Positions 26,539 to 37,282 of a DNA stretch of 64,000 nt are shown here, in pieces. This DNA comes from Lamellibrachia satsuma (Eukaryota; Annelida; Polychaeta; Sabellida; Siboglinidae): the NCBI GenBank assembly GCA_033239005.1, contig BSQZ01000029.1:4070001-4134000 (forward strand), read 5' to 3'. How positions within the stretch are numbered: the first letter of the stretch is position 1; every line of letters starts with the position of its first letter. The position numbers and the translations under genes are program-made. The notes under the pieces are model-generated. The model was not told the DNA's origin, made no database searches, and saw nothing but the letters and a program-made list of their open reading frames with translations.

Positions 26539-26789
26539 GTTAGTATTATTGGGAACATTATGTCTATTTTCTTTATTTTCGTATATATTGTGTACGTGTT
26601 TTTGAGCACGTAATAAATACACGATTTTCCCAATAGTTCGTTTAGACCGTGCAATTACGTGTTATTGATTACTGCTCCGTGACATTGACAACACTCGCAG
26701 TCTTCCGGGATAAGTCAACGTCGGCCGACCTTCTAGTTTCTCACTACATTGAGTTTATATATCTAATGACTTTGTTCTGTTCGATGCAG

Positions 26790-26860
26790 TCACACAAACT
26801 CAATATGGCGGAAACATAACGTCTGGCGATGTCGAACCGTGGAATGCACGAATTGCTGAG
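26790..26860 (+). pseudogene. SLC23-like exon 4
   Basis: 71 nt after TTCGATGCAG, ending GCTGAG|GTACAG. Encodes TQTQYGGNITSGDVEPWNAR followed by IAE, which corresponds to the glycosylated loop (one N-I-T site) and the conserved W..R..E before helix 4. Phases agree with exons 3 and 5. Confidence 0.82.
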
Positions 26861-26924
26861 GTACAGTAGATACGAAGGCGAGATTGATAGAATATGTACT
26901 AGTAGCATACAGCCAAATTGTATA

Positions 26925-26928
<4 letters not shown>

Positions 26929-27000
<72 letters not shown>
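26929..27000. repeat. (TA)n microsatellite in intron 4
   Basis: About 72 bp of TA. A second tract of about 52 bp is at 27,236-27,287, and a TATG/CACA-rich patch lies at 27,165-27,215. No gene is seen in the rest of the intron. Confidence 0.94.
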
Positions 27001-27002
<2 letters not shown>

Positions 27003-27234
27003 CTAACGTAGTAATAATAGCTAACATATCTGCAACCAAAGTATGACGAAACAAGATGAAATATATTCACTGATTGTGATAACGATGATGAACATTGGTG
27101 AAGATGACAAAGGATGATACCTTGTTCTTATTAGGATATTATATATTATATAGGATATAATATATGTATGTATGTATATATACATAAACACACACATACA
27201 CAAACACATATACTATATATAAAACACTAAAATA

Positions 27235-27286
<52 letters not shown>

Positions 27287-27589
27287 CATATCCTAACAAT
27301 AACTATATAAATATCATAATTGTCATCTTCATCAATCTTCATTATCGTCCTCATCATAATCAATTAATATATTTCATAATATTTTGTCATATTTTGGTTG
27401 CAGTTATATTAACCATTATCACTATTTTATAATTGATAAGCACCTTTTCTCTTTTGCATTAAACTGATGGGTAAAACGCCATCAAACACTACAACATCTA
27501 AATAAGGTATGTTTGGTGTCGTACATTATAAATTGGTGCCAAGATGCAGCACAAGTCTCACACGAAGTCAACTAAACCATGTTCTTCAG

Positions 27590-27771
27590 CTTTCTGGAGG
27601 TCTGATTCTGGCGTCGCTCGTCCAAGTGTTCATTGGATGTACTTGAATCATTGGAACACTCACGCGGTTCATTGGCCCATTGACAATCATCCCAACGATC
27701 AGTCTCGTCGGACTGTCAATGGTCAGCGCGGCAACCAATGCGTGACAAAGCAGCTGGATTGTGTCGATGTG
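27590..27771 (+). pseudogene. SLC23-like exon 5 with two in-frame TGA codons
   Basis: 182 nt after GTTCTTCAG, donor GATGTG|GTGAGT, phase 2 out. The frame reads LSGGLILASLVQVFIGCT, stop (TGA 27,644), IIGTLTRFIGPLTIIPTISL, VGLSMVSAATNA, stop (TGA 27,743), QSSWIVSM. The RFIGPLTIxPTISLxGLS block is the conserved helix 4-5 region of SLC23, so the frame is certain and both stops fall inside homologous sequence. The first stop falls where the family usually has a small residue. Confidence 0.9.
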
Positions 27772-28300
27772 GTGAGTAGTGAGCAACGAACATTGTTCAT
27801 CGATGTCCTCTCTCGAATAGTGTCGATGTGGTGAGTAGTGAGCAGCGAACATTGTTCATCGATGTCCTCTCTCGAATAGTGTCGAGGTGGTGAGTAGTGA
27901 GCAGCGAACATTGTTCATCGATGTCCTCTCTCGAATAGTGTCGATGTGGTGAGTAGTGAGCAGCGAACATTGTTCATCGATGCCCTTTCTCGAATTGTGT
28001 CGATGTGGTGAGTAGCGAGAAAGATTATTGTTCAGCAGTGCCCTCTCTCAGGTATTGTCGATGTGGTGAGTAACGAGAATGGAGCATTGTTCAGCGGCGC
28101 CCTCTCTCGGAGAGTGTCAATGCGGTGAGTGGCGAGAAAGAACATTGTTCAACGGCGCCTTCTCTCGGAGAGTTTAGATGGGGTGTGTAGCGAGAAATGA
28201 AGCATTGTTCAACAGGGCCCTCTCCCGGATAGTACCGATGTGTTGAATAGTGAAAAGGATCATTGTTAAACGGCGCCCTCTCTCGGATAGTGACGATGTG
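27761..28300. repeat. 59-bp minisatellite that starts at the exon 5 splice donor
   Basis: Units begin at 27,761, 27,820, 27,879, 27,938, 27,997 and then with more drift to about 28,300, roughly nine in all. Each early unit holds GTGTCGATGTGGTGAGTAG, that is, the last exon bases plus the GT donor. The first unit overlaps the real exon end. Units become more divergent with distance from the exon. Since 59 is not a multiple of three, use of a later donor would shift the frame. Confidence 0.92.
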
Positions 28301-28516
28301 TATATGACGTTGAGGAAGATAAGTAAATTTCTGCATCGGAAACCCTACATCGGTAACGTAGACATGACTCCTCCAAGATGCGGTACCCCCTCTTAGATAT
28401 ATGCTGTTGCAAAAAAACACTACACATGCTTTTCACATAATGATTACATAATTATCCACGGTTCTCTCGATTGTCCAAATAAGTGATTGTTGTTTCGGCC
28501 GTGTCTTCTGTTTCAG

Positions 28517-28637
28517 TGGAGTGGCGATAATATGTGTGTTTTCACTGGGACTCCGCAAAGTCCGTCTGCCTCTGCCTACGTGGAATCGTAAGGAAGGATG
28601 CCACACGGAAACTTACCCCGTGTTTCAGTTATTCGCG
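28517..28637 (+). pseudogene. SLC23-like exon 6
   Basis: 121 nt after CTGTTTCAG, ending TTCGCG|GTACGT, phase 0 out. Encodes GVAIICVFSLGLRKVRLPLP, TWNRKEGCHTETYPVFQLFA. This matches the helix 6 region and following loop (family: FSQYL...LPxP...KMFP), with the FSQY core changed to FSLG. Confidence 0.83.
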
Positions 28638-29121
28638 GTACGTTAACCGAGACATGCAGGGTATTTCAGACGGCACATGGACATATCTATTCGGTGTGGT
28701 GTGCTGTGTCGTGTTTTTATGTGTAGGGAGTTGTTGTCGGCTGATTGATATGCTGGCTACGTGCGGTGTGTATTGGGTGCGTACATGCGTATTTGCGTGT
28801 TAATATGGATGCTAGCGTGCGTGCGTTCGTGCGTGCGTGCGTACGCCATTCGTATCCTAAGTGGTTTTGGGGAGGTATGGTTCCTTGAGTATGGTATAAA
28901 TCTCACGAACTCGTACTTGTGAAGAGTGAAGACACAAACGCAATTTATAGTTAATTCGCACTGCTTTTCGATCACTATCTATGTTTTGTGTGCACGGATA
29001 TAATAATTTCGTGGAACGAACGTATAATGTTCAACTACTGCAAATTCACTGTTTTTATTTATGTTCAGATTTACATAGGTCACAGTTGAGAATATTCATG
29101 TTAGATCAACTTTGTTTTCAG

Positions 29122-29281
29122 GTGGCCCTTGCCACTGTTATCTGTTGGATTATCGCCCACATCTTAACAATCACCAAAGGCTCGCACAGACTCCAAATTG
29201 TCTACAATCACCATGGCCAGTTGGATCTATCTGCCGTACCCCAGTAGGTGGCGTCGATATATTACAACGACTTCTTCTCCG
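29122..29281 (+). pseudogene. SLC23-like exon 7 with in-frame TAG
   Basis: 160 nt after TTGTTTTCAG, donor TCTCCG|GTGACT, phase 1 out, which joins correctly to exon 8 (G|GT CAG TTC). Encodes VALATVICWIIAHILTITKG (helix 7) and a loop, then GQLDLSAVPQ, stop (TAG 29,245), VASIYYNDFFS. The stop sits where the family has the Trp of an APW motif, so a TGG to TAG change is the simplest origin. An alternative donor at 29,248 would break the phase with exon 8. Confidence 0.85.
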
Positions 29282-29821
<540 letters not shown>

Positions 29822-30075
29822 GTCAGTTCGGGTGGCCGACGTTTGGTGCCGGGGCCTTCGTCGGAATGTTGGCGGCGACCTTCGCCACTATTATCGAGAC
29901 GGTCGGAGTTGGCTACGGGATAGCTCGCATATGCGCCCTGCCACCGCCACCTCAACATAGCATCAACCGCGGCATCGCCATTGACGGACTGGCCACCGTA
30001 CTGTTTGGATTCTTCGGGGTCTGTCATGGCACGTCGACCTACAGCACCGTGATTGGCTTCACCGGTATCACGGGG
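29822..30075 (+). pseudogene. SLC23-like exon 8 (helix 8 and signature region)
   Basis: 254 nt after TCTCCATAG, ending ATCACGGGG|GTAGGC, phase 0. Encodes GQFGWPTFGAGAFVGMLAAT, FATIIETVGVGYGIARICAL, PPPPQHSINRGIAIDGLATV, LFGFFGVCHGTSTYSTVIGF, TGITG. The PPPP.H.INRG block is diagnostic of SLC23. Glu of helix 8 is kept, but the Asp four residues later is Val, and the signature reads STVIGFTGITG instead of (P/Q)NxGxxxxT(K/R/G). Confidence 0.93.
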
Positions 30076-30159
30076 GTAGGCGATATGGTGTCATTCTTCA
30101 CTGAATATATCTTCACTAATAGATAGCAACGAGGAATAGCAACATTAATAACATGATGG

Positions 30160-30216
30160 TCGCTGTGTGTGCGTGCGTGCGTGTGTGTGTGTGCGCGCGC
30201 GCGTGTGTGTGTGTGA

Positions 30217-30255
<39 letters not shown>
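30160..30255. repeat. GT/GC/TA microsatellite at the left edge of the Ngaro-type element
   Basis: GCGT, GTGC and GT runs lead into about 34 bp of TA ending at 30,255, where the element begins. The same type of TA tract continues on the other side of the element at 37,508. Confidence 0.93.
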
Positions 30256-30262
<7 letters not shown>

Positions 30263-30475
30263 CATGCTGAGTCTTAATGGCAGAACCCTGAGCTCGTTTG
30301 CTAAATGAAAACGCAAAGAGTAATTGTTGGTAAAGGTCATTTACTAAGTGTACCAATCTTAGAAAAATACCTTTATATCGATGACATAGCTTAATCGCTA
30401 ACACATGGTCATCGAAAAACACAGATAGTAAATGACAAATTAAAATTAGCAAAGGTGGGGGCAGTCATTTGTCCC
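30256..30475 (-). repeat. Split direct repeat B2 (element 3' end)
   Basis: 220 bp matching 30,945-31,164 with a single difference seen (CAATCTTAG versus CAATCGTAG). Confidence 0.95.
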
Positions 30476-30720
30476 CATAGTAAGTTTACGCACTAAAACC
30501 TTCTACAAAAAACCCCTATGGGGAAAATTACACTTGAAGGAAAGCGTCAAATCAATTGGTGTTAACCCAAAACTGTAATAACACATGCACCAAAGTCTTG
30601 TAGAACAAACATCAATTAAAATTAAGTAATACGAAAAAATTGTATAGATACATGCATACATATATGAACAATACAAGGCAGCATGAGAAACAGAGGTGGT
30701 AGTCAGGGGAGGATGGTGGG

Positions 30721-31164
30721 AAGAAAAACTTCCAATCCGCTGTGACATAGGACACGTCCGGCTTTGATAAAATCAGCAGCAGAAAGGGACGAGGTAGTGT
30801 AGCCTCGTTATGGTTTACGCATCGCGGAATGCGGACCGGTTCACGTGCAGCAACCCGGTACTGTATAACTAATAACAATTTCAATGAATCACATTTTCAC
30901 CTCACATTATACAAATACTATTTTAACATGCGTAAAAATATTCATTTATATCATGCTGAGTCTTAATGGCAGAACCCTGAGCTCGTTTGCTAAATGAAAA
31001 CGCAAAGAGTAATTGTTGGTAAAGGTCATTTACTAAGTGTACCAATCGTAGAAAAATACCTTTATATCGATGACATAGCTTAATCGCTAACACATGGTCA
31101 TCGAAAAACACAGATAGTAAATGACAAATTAAAATTAGCAAAGGTGGGGGCAGTCATTTGTCCC
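30721..31164 (-). repeat. Joined split repeats A2 and B1
   Basis: 30,721-30,945 matches 37,283-37,507 (A copy) and 30,945-31,164 matches 30,256-30,475 (B copy). The fused junction AAATATTCATTTATATCATG mimics the junction of a circularised element, as proposed for DIRS/Ngaro replication. Confidence 0.94.
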
Positions 31165-31469
31165 AAGAGGCCTCCAGTAATAGAGGCCCCCACCCCACCC
31201 CAGGGCTCTGCCAAAAAATAGGCTACTCTGTGAAATGTACCACAATACAACATATGCCACAGCATTTAATAAGTGGCAGAATATATTGTACCCAACAATA
31301 TTGGCATGTTATATATGTATTCAAAACAACAGCACATAATGAAACACAACAGCACATAAATGAGAACTTCATTATTAATGATCTCGGAAATCAAATATGA
31401 ACGTGCTGCATATAAAGGAGGCCAGCTATGCTGCAACCTCCATCCCAAACAGCTTGGACATGTAATGAG

Positions 31470-32280
31470 TTAGATGGAATAATGAACAAGATGCAACATA
31501 AGTTTGAACTAGGCATGCCATATTGGCAAGAAACAAGAATCACAATGCATAAAATGAATGCCAGCCATGCTGCATCATCCACCCCAGGCAAAAAAAAATG
31601 TAAATTAACTTTAAATGTGACACATTAGGGACTGGTCATTCGTTGTATGGGTATATGAATAGAATGTTGAAAACGCTAGCTTGAACTAGGTGCCAGACTG
31701 GGACCGGTCGTGCTCCAGAGGACAGGAGAAAGCATGCCACATTGGCAAGGAAAAGGCATCACAATGCATAGAATGAATGCCAGCCATGCTGCATCATCCA
31801 CCCAAAGCAAAGCAATGCAAATCCACTATAAAATGTGATACATTAGGAATTGTTCATTCATTGTATAAATAGAATAAAATAAAACGTTGAAAAGCTAGCT
31901 TGAACTAGGTGCCAGGCATTGGCAAGAAACAAGCATCACAATGCAGAGTGAATGCCAGCCATGCTGAATCATCCACTCCAGGCAAAACAATGCAAATTCA
32001 CTTTAAAATGTGAAACATTAGGAATTGTTCATTCATTGTATAAATAGAATAAAATAAAACGTTGAAAAGCTAGCTTGAACTAGGTGCCAGATTGAGACCG
32101 GTTGTGCTCCAGAGGACTGGAGAAAGCATGCCACATTGGCAAGAAACAAGCATTACAATGCAAAGAATGAATGCCAGCCATGCTGCATCATACACTCCAC
32201 ACAAAACAATGCAGTCACCTGAAAATGTGGCACATCAGGGACTGTTCATTCGTAACATGGGTATACGAATATAACGTTTA
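31470..32280 (-). repeat. 3' UTR tandem repeat, about 219-bp unit, ~3.7 copies
   Basis: The phrase CCAGCCATGCTG occurs at 31,561, 31,780, 31,955 and 32,174 (spacing 219, 175, 219). The unit at the right end overlaps the last codons of the recombinase, so the repeat appears to have grown out of the recombinase 3' end into the untranslated region. Confidence 0.85.
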
Positions 32281-33194
32281 AAGGCTATAGATTTCCACCT
32301 GCCCATTGACTGGATTTGCGCTTCACTCATCCCCATATCAGCTGCTGTGGTAGCTGCACCTATTCTGAAACTGTGGGCTTTATATTTACTAGGATCCAAA
32401 CCTGCCCACTGTAAAGCTTTACTCAAATATTGACAAATGTAATTCCTAGATACCGGGGATGCATTCGCAAATGCAAACAGTGGGCCCTTAGACGGGCCAC
32501 GCACCTTTAAAAACTGTGAAAGCGAATGCACTGGACAGTATCTATCTTTTGTTGGTAGAATCGATAAGGTAACTGGGCGTCCAGAAGCGTTGTGCTTGAA
32601 TTGCGACATGACTAACAAAATACCTGTATCAGAAATGGACAAATCTCCTAACTGTACCACAGAGTCACATTTGTTACGAGAATGCACAGTTATTTCGCCT
32701 ATGCGGAGAAATGCATGAAATGCCAACAAAAACATACTTTGTAGCATATGGCGCAAATATGCAGAGGAGACAATAAAGAGGGTTGAATCAACAATTTTGT
32801 GTAGGACAGCAGGACTAATCGGAAGACGAGTGTCGGGTTTACCCGATAGTTTCTGAGCTCCTGCTAATAGCTTCTTGATTACAAAATGCTGGGCCGGATC
32901 GGGCATACCAGCTAGTTTGTGAACATATGACAGGGCAGACATGTATGTAAACAATGTCGTCGAAGCATAGTGCTTAGCGTATAACTGTGCTATAAAGGCA
33001 GCTAAAACACCAGTCGGTGCAGGAAAAATAGGGCTAGTTGGAAAATTAGCCTTACTGAAGTCTGCATAAGATGTTACCGCTCTTCTATAGGCTTGCTTAG
33101 TACCCTCTGATAACGCTGCATTAAGAAGGTGTACCATTACTGGTGCCAGGGCTGGAGTGATGCAGGAAGTTGGGCTGGCTGTGCTTGGAGCCAT
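32235..33194 (-). CDS. Tyrosine recombinase of the Ngaro-type element
   Basis: 319 aa, uninterrupted. It would carry out site-specific integration of a circular DNA intermediate. The catalytic set is visible: Arg164 in FHAFLRIGEI, a candidate Lys200 in SQFKHNASG, His274 and Arg277 in AHSFRIGAATTAADMG, Trp300 in SMGRWKS, and Tyr308 in FKRYIRIP. The N-terminal 120 residues form the DNA-binding domain type seen in DIRS-group recombinases. It overlaps the end of the RNase H frame by about 58 bp, as is common in this group. The intact catalytic residues suggest the protein could still be functional. Confidence 0.95.
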   Translation of the reverse strand: MAPSTASPTSCITPALAPVMVHLLNAALSEGTKQAYRRAVTSYADFSKANFPTSPIFPAPTGVLAAFIAQLYAKHYASTTLFTYMSALSYVHKLAGMPDPAQHFVIKKLLAGAQKLSGKPDTRLPISPAVLHKIVDSTLFIVSSAYLRHMLQSMFLLAFHAFLRIGEITVHSRNKCDSVVQLGDLSISDTGILLVMSQFKHNASGRPVTLSILPTKDRYCPVHSLSQFLKVRGPSKGPLFAFANASPVSRNYICQYLSKALQWAGLDPSKYKAHSFRIGAATTAADMGMSEAQIQSMGRWKSIAFKRYIRIPMLRMNSP

Positions 33195-34105
33195 GGTGCA
33201 GTCTGCCGTGCTATTCCCTCCTGAAACCGTGACAGTTTATCGGCAATGATATTAGTCTTCCCTGGTATATGTTTGGCCTTAAAATAGACATTAAATTTCA
33301 TGGCGGCCACGACCAACCTTCTGATCAAACGCATAAGGTGAGAATTCTTCGCTGACTGCTTATTGATCACTTCTACCACTGCTTGATTATCAGTAAGGAA
33401 TAAGACTGAATGGTTTGCCATGTACCTCCCCCAAAACTCCAATGCTGCTACAATAGGATACAATTCCAGCACTGCAATGTTGTAATCTTGCCAAATAATA
33501 GGAAATACACCATTAAACCACCGTGAACCAAAAACTGCGGCAAATCCCTGAGTAGATGCAGCATCTGTGTACAGCTTAATGGATTCTGAAGAAATCCATT
33601 TACTGTTGATAAGCATTGTCACGCCATTGTAAGAAGACAGAAAGCAATGCCATGCGGCTAAGTCGGCACGGGCTTCACTGTTCAACCTGACATGGTGGCT
33701 AGGTTTAGAAATACCAATGGTAAGGTTAATGAGGCGGCGAAGAAAGGCTCTCCCAGGTGATATTACTCTGCAGGCAAAATTTAGCAGACCAATGACAGAT
33801 TGCAGTTGCCGCAATGAAATAGAGCGGCATTTGCGTATGCCCTCAATGGCTGACTGCATCTTCTCTACCTTATCACCAGGAAGACGCGCCTCCCATTTGA
33901 CAGTGTCAAGCTCAATGCCATGTACAGTAATGCATGTAGATGGCCGACATGTCTTCTGATGTTTTGTAGGAATTGATAGTTCCTCAGCAAGGAGAATGAA
34001 TTTGTTGAGATCATGGAAGCATGTCATGAGTTGGGAGGACCAATGAAAATGAAATCGTCCAAAATATGTGAGACGGCCAAGGCGCCACGGGTCTGTACTA
34101 TCCAT
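33137..34105 (-). CDS. RT C-terminal part and RNase H of the Ngaro-type element
   Basis: The frame begins with out-of-frame codons, then from about HDLNKFILLAEELSIP continues the RT thumb region. RNase H follows with acidic residues in KLYTDAAST, AVLELYPIVAALEFW, LFLTDNQAVV and KTNIIADKLSRF. The preceding RT frame runs DDFIFIGPPNS and then stops at 34,024; a single-base frameshift around 34,025-34,035 separates the two. RT and RNase H would form one polyprotein in an active copy. No methyltransferase lies between RNase H and the recombinase. Confidence 0.92.
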   Translation of the reverse strand: MDSTDPWRLGRLTYFGRFHFHWSSQLMTCFHDLNKFILLAEELSIPTKHQKTCRPSTCITVHGIELDTVKWEARLPGDKVEKMQSAIEGIRKCRSISLRQLQSVIGLLNFACRVISPGRAFLRRLINLTIGISKPSHHVRLNSEARADLAAWHCFLSSYNGVTMLINSKWISSESIKLYTDAASTQGFAAVFGSRWFNGVFPIIWQDYNIAVLELYPIVAALEFWGRYMANHSVLFLTDNQAVVEVINKQSAKNSHLMRLIRRLVVAAMKFNVYFKAKHIPGKTNIIADKLSRFQEGIARQTAPWLQAQPAQLPASLQPWHQ

Positions 34106-34881
34106 TGTAGTGCACAGGACAACCTTTCAAAGATACGACACGATTCAGCACAGCCCATGGGCAGACATCTGTCATAGTAAAATTGTGACTCCCAGGTGAA
34201 ACCAAATAGATGATAGCACGATGGATGAATGGGGATGATACGAAATGCATCCTCAATGTCAGTCTTACCGATTAATGCTCCCCGACCGAAGTGACTAACC
34301 AGGGAAATAACATGGTCTAAAGTCTCATAGTGTACCATGGTGAATTCCTTTGGAATATATTCATTAACAGAGCTTCCCACAGGATACGAGAGGTCGTGGA
34401 TAATACGGAATTCATTTGGTTTTTTCTTGGGCACCACACCAAGTGGGGATGATTGATAATTATGAAATGGTGGTGCAACGAAAGGACCAGCTATGCGTAA
34501 CATGTGAAGTTCTTTCGACAGCTTCCTTTCTACTATGTCTGTGTGATGTGATATTGATGGGTGGTTATAAGAGAAGCGTAGAGAAGGGGTTCCATGGTAG
34601 TTAATCCTGAATCCTTTTCTAAAACCGTCAAGGAGAAAAGCAGCTTCTGTTTGATCATAGCCGATCAATGCTTGCTGTAACGCATCAGGGTTTATTGGGG
34701 TTGGGAGTGTTACGTTGGCGACAAGAACTGGCAGGATGGGGGGCTTGGCACTTTGAGCACACATGCTTGTAACGGCATGGTCTGGATGTGCATTTGTTGT
34801 TGCGCTGGTACATCCAGCAGTAACCGGCTGGAAAGGGCTGGGAGGGACGGGTTGGTTTGTTGGGAATAGTGGCTGGAACAC
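34024..34881 (-). CDS. Reverse transcriptase of the Ngaro-type element
   Basis: 285 aa. DIRS-type RT blocks are clear: SPLGVVPKKKPNEFRIIHDL, IGKTDIEDAFRIIPIHP, LPMGCAESCRIFERLS, and the catalytic SHILDDFIFIGPP with two Asp. The N-terminal 90 residues overlap the zinc-knuckle end of Gag in a different frame (34,881-34,685), so expression in an active copy would need frameshifting or internal initiation. The C-terminal stop comes from the frameshift described for the next frame. Confidence 0.95.
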   Translation of the reverse strand: MFQPLFPTNQPVPPSPFQPVTAGCTSATTNAHPDHAVTSMCAQSAKPPILPVLVANVTLPTPINPDALQQALIGYDQTEAAFLLDGFRKGFRINYHGTPSLRFSYNHPSISHHTDIVERKLSKELHMLRIAGPFVAPPFHNYQSSPLGVVPKKKPNEFRIIHDLSYPVGSSVNEYIPKEFTMVHYETLDHVISLVSHFGRGALIGKTDIEDAFRIIPIHPSCYHLFGFTWESQFYYDRCLPMGCAESCRIFERLSCALQWIVQTRGALAVSHILDDFIFIGPPNS

Positions 34882-35856
34882 GACCCATCCCCATCTGGAC
34901 TTGTCTAGTGTACATACACCGGAAGAATAAGTCCCACCTAGGCTGGTCCCAAGGGAAGTTCATAGGGTTTGATTGCCTAAATGAGCGAAATTGTTCGTCA
35001 TACTGCCGCCAAGCAAACGGTGGCCCCGCGTTTGGGCAATATCACGAACAACCTCACAGTACTTAAACATACCAGGGGCTACTTCCGGAAATCGCTGAGT
35101 GTACACAGCTCCAAACACCAAGAAGGCAGAAGTCCACTGGTCAATGGTGGAAATCTGCCTTCCTTTACTCTGGGGCATGACGGAGATAATTTGCTGAGAG
35201 GAACCTGTTGACACAGTTAATTGCTGTGGTTGCACCTTATTGACTAATTAAAAAAAATCTACATATTCGTTAGCCCAGATTTTGGACCGTATGCGGTCGG
35301 ACAGATCAGCCCCCAGTTCGGTAATGTGCAGGGGTAGAGATTGGGGTGTGGTCTGCTCACCAACATCACCACGTAGCAGAGAGTTGATAGCCCCTGCCAC
35401 CGCACCGTCCATCTGATCGTCAGCGCTGCTGGTCAGTGGATGCCCTGTCAAAGGCACATGCGTGACAACATCCGTTGCTGGCAACACGTCATCCCTCGGC
35501 ACAGGCAGCTGGTCCCTGGTGCCTGGAGATGCACAGCGGTCTTCGCGGAGTTGTCGGAGAACCTCGCGTGTGACCTGAGCGATGATCTCAGTCGTCTGAT
35601 GTACACCCTCGGTCGAACCACCAGGTTGAGTAGAGGGTAGTGGCCCAGTCACAGGATTCCCCACATCATCAGGACGTCCCGCTGCAGCACTGACGACTCG
35701 GCGACGCCTTGGCGGTGGTGTCAATGCTAGTGCCGTCTCAGCAGGGCGTTTCTTCTGGGCTGCTCGGCGCTGCGATGGCGGTCTGGTCGCTGAATCTCGG
35801 GTGGTGGACGGTCGTCGAGGTGGCATACTACAACATGGGATGCAAAAGCCAGACAC
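34685..35856 (-). pseudogene. Gag-like protein of the Ngaro-type element (one stop, one frameshift)
   Basis: Three pieces form one protein. 35,856-35,248 is Pro/Arg-rich with a basic patch (TPPPRRRRVV). It is separated by an in-frame TAA from 35,235-34,960 (QLTVSTGSSQQIISVMPQSK ... GMFKYCEVVRDIAQTRG), after which one base shifts the frame near 35,025 and FAWRQYDEQFRSF continues into 34,963-34,685. That last piece carries Cys/His motifs (CWMYQRNNKC, CRYKHVCSKC), the nucleic-acid-binding end of Gag. The block around IDQWTSAFLVFGAVYTQRFP is typical of Gag in DIRS-group elements. Confidence 0.85.
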
Positions 35857-35949
35857 TGCATCCAGACTGCAACAATCATGCCATTACAGTGTGATAACTG
35901 GTGCAGTAACCCACAGAGACACCACTCTGACCTGCTCACACGGCCAAAC

Positions 35950-36290
35950 CAGTGGTACCAAAATATGCAATCATAACCGGTACAGAGATACTGCTATGAA
36001 ATTGCTGATACAGAAGGCATAACTAATGGCATGATTGTGTAAATAGCAAATGTGCAATACTTACAGGACAGAGGTACTACTTCGACACTGTTCGCATGAA
36101 CACATGTATAAACAAACACCAAACCGTTGCAATCATAACTGGTACAGAGATACTGCTCTGAGATTGCTGGTGCAAAACACATATGAATGGCATATGTGAA
36201 CAAACAAAACACCAAACCGTTGCAATCATAATTATTACAGAGATACTGCCCTAAGATTGCTGGTGCAAACAGGTGTCATAAAACTGGAAA
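35950..36290 (-). repeat. Degenerate tandem repeat between SGNH and Gag frames
   Basis: The phrase TACAGAGATACTGC recurs at about 35,980, 36,142 and 36,236, each preceded by a variant of AACCGTTGCAATCATAA. No coding role is seen. Confidence 0.6.
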
Positions 36291-36449
36291 TGTCAACCAT
36301 AAACATGACATAAACATGTAATAGTAAACAAATACATTACATACTACTGAATTAAGGTTTTAACTGACATTATCGTGATCGATAATAACCAGGTGCATAA
36401 GGCGAAATAGTAAAATAACAGTCTACTAACGTCAACCATTGTGCACACA

Positions 36450-37076
36450 TTAGCATCGGGCAGCAGCAAACAAGGCTGCACCCCTGATGCTACGGAAATA
36501 TTTACGCATGCCAGCTTCATTGAGATGCACCCCCAACCTATCAAAGTATTGCTCCCAGTTGGCGTGCATGCCTCGGTGCCGCCAATAATGGATATGGGGT
36601 AGATTTTTAGTCAAAGCCTCGATCGAACGGTTGACCGAGAATCTGGCGTTATTGAAGTCGGCACGCGTAGGTTTACAACGCCGGCCGTGGGGCCGAAACG
36701 TCACCACACGTGGAAGTATCTGGCATATCAACACTTCCGCAACCGAATCGACTGCTGCTACAAACTTAGCACATTCAACAATGCGAGCAGCAAGAGTAGC
36801 TGGTAGAACGTTATCACGAGACAAATCGTTCGTACCGATATCGATGATGACAACCCGTGGAGCTAGCTCGCGAACAAGTGGGATTTCGTGAAATAGTTTA
36901 CTCAAAGTGAGGCCCCCAATGCCGTGGTAAAAAACATGTTTATACTGTGCCTGAAGTCCCAAGTCTGCGTCAAAATCATGTCTAGGACTGCGGACATATT
37001 CACATAAGCGGCGAACAAAGCTATGACCAATAATTAAGAGGTCAGAATCGCCATCAGCAAAAAGAACATCCATCAT
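36450..37076 (-). CDS. SGNH/GDSL-type hydrolase-like protein of the Ngaro-type element
   Basis: From the Met at 37,076 the frame gives 208 aa. SGNH blocks are in order: LLIIGHSFVRR (block I, nucleophile Ser about residue 19), HGIGGLTLSKLF (block II Gly), VVIIDIGTNDLS (block III Asn) and DRLGVHLNEAGMRKYF (block V His, with the Asp two residues earlier than in the usual DxxH). SGNH-like ORFs have been reported in some Ngaro-type elements; their role in the life cycle is not established. Upstream codons to 37,265 encode a hydrophobic stretch and are probably untranslated leader. It is uninterrupted, with the same orientation as the other element genes and the first after the 5' repeat. Confidence 0.85.
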   Translation of the reverse strand: MMDVLFADGDSDLLIIGHSFVRRLCEYVRSPRHDFDADLGLQAQYKHVFYHGIGGLTLSKLFHEIPLVRELAPRVVIIDIGTNDLSRDNVLPATLAARIVECAKFVAAVDSVAEVLICQILPRVVTFRPHGRRCKPTRADFNNARFSVNRSIEALTKNLPHIHYWRHRGMHANWEQYFDRLGVHLNEAGMRKYFRSIRGAALFAAARC

Positions 37077-37282
37077 GTAAGCAATTGTCGTTAGGAAATT
37101 CAAAATGGCGGAGAAAACGAAGACAAAGGAAGGAGGGAAAACAACGTGCAACTTAATCAAGTATAGGCAAGGGCTATAAAACAATACAAGCGTATAAATT
37201 ACTGAACCGTACTGTACTGGTAATCCCAGACAGAAAAATAGTAATATAAAAAAAAACAATGCCAACCTTTACCTTTTCTCGA

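Noticed and set aside
27723..28300. Possible CRISPR-like array or repeat protein gene in the 59-bp minisatellite
   Set aside because: Units are contiguous with no unique spacers, drift gradually, and the host DNA is eukaryotic; the unit derives from the exon 5 donor region.
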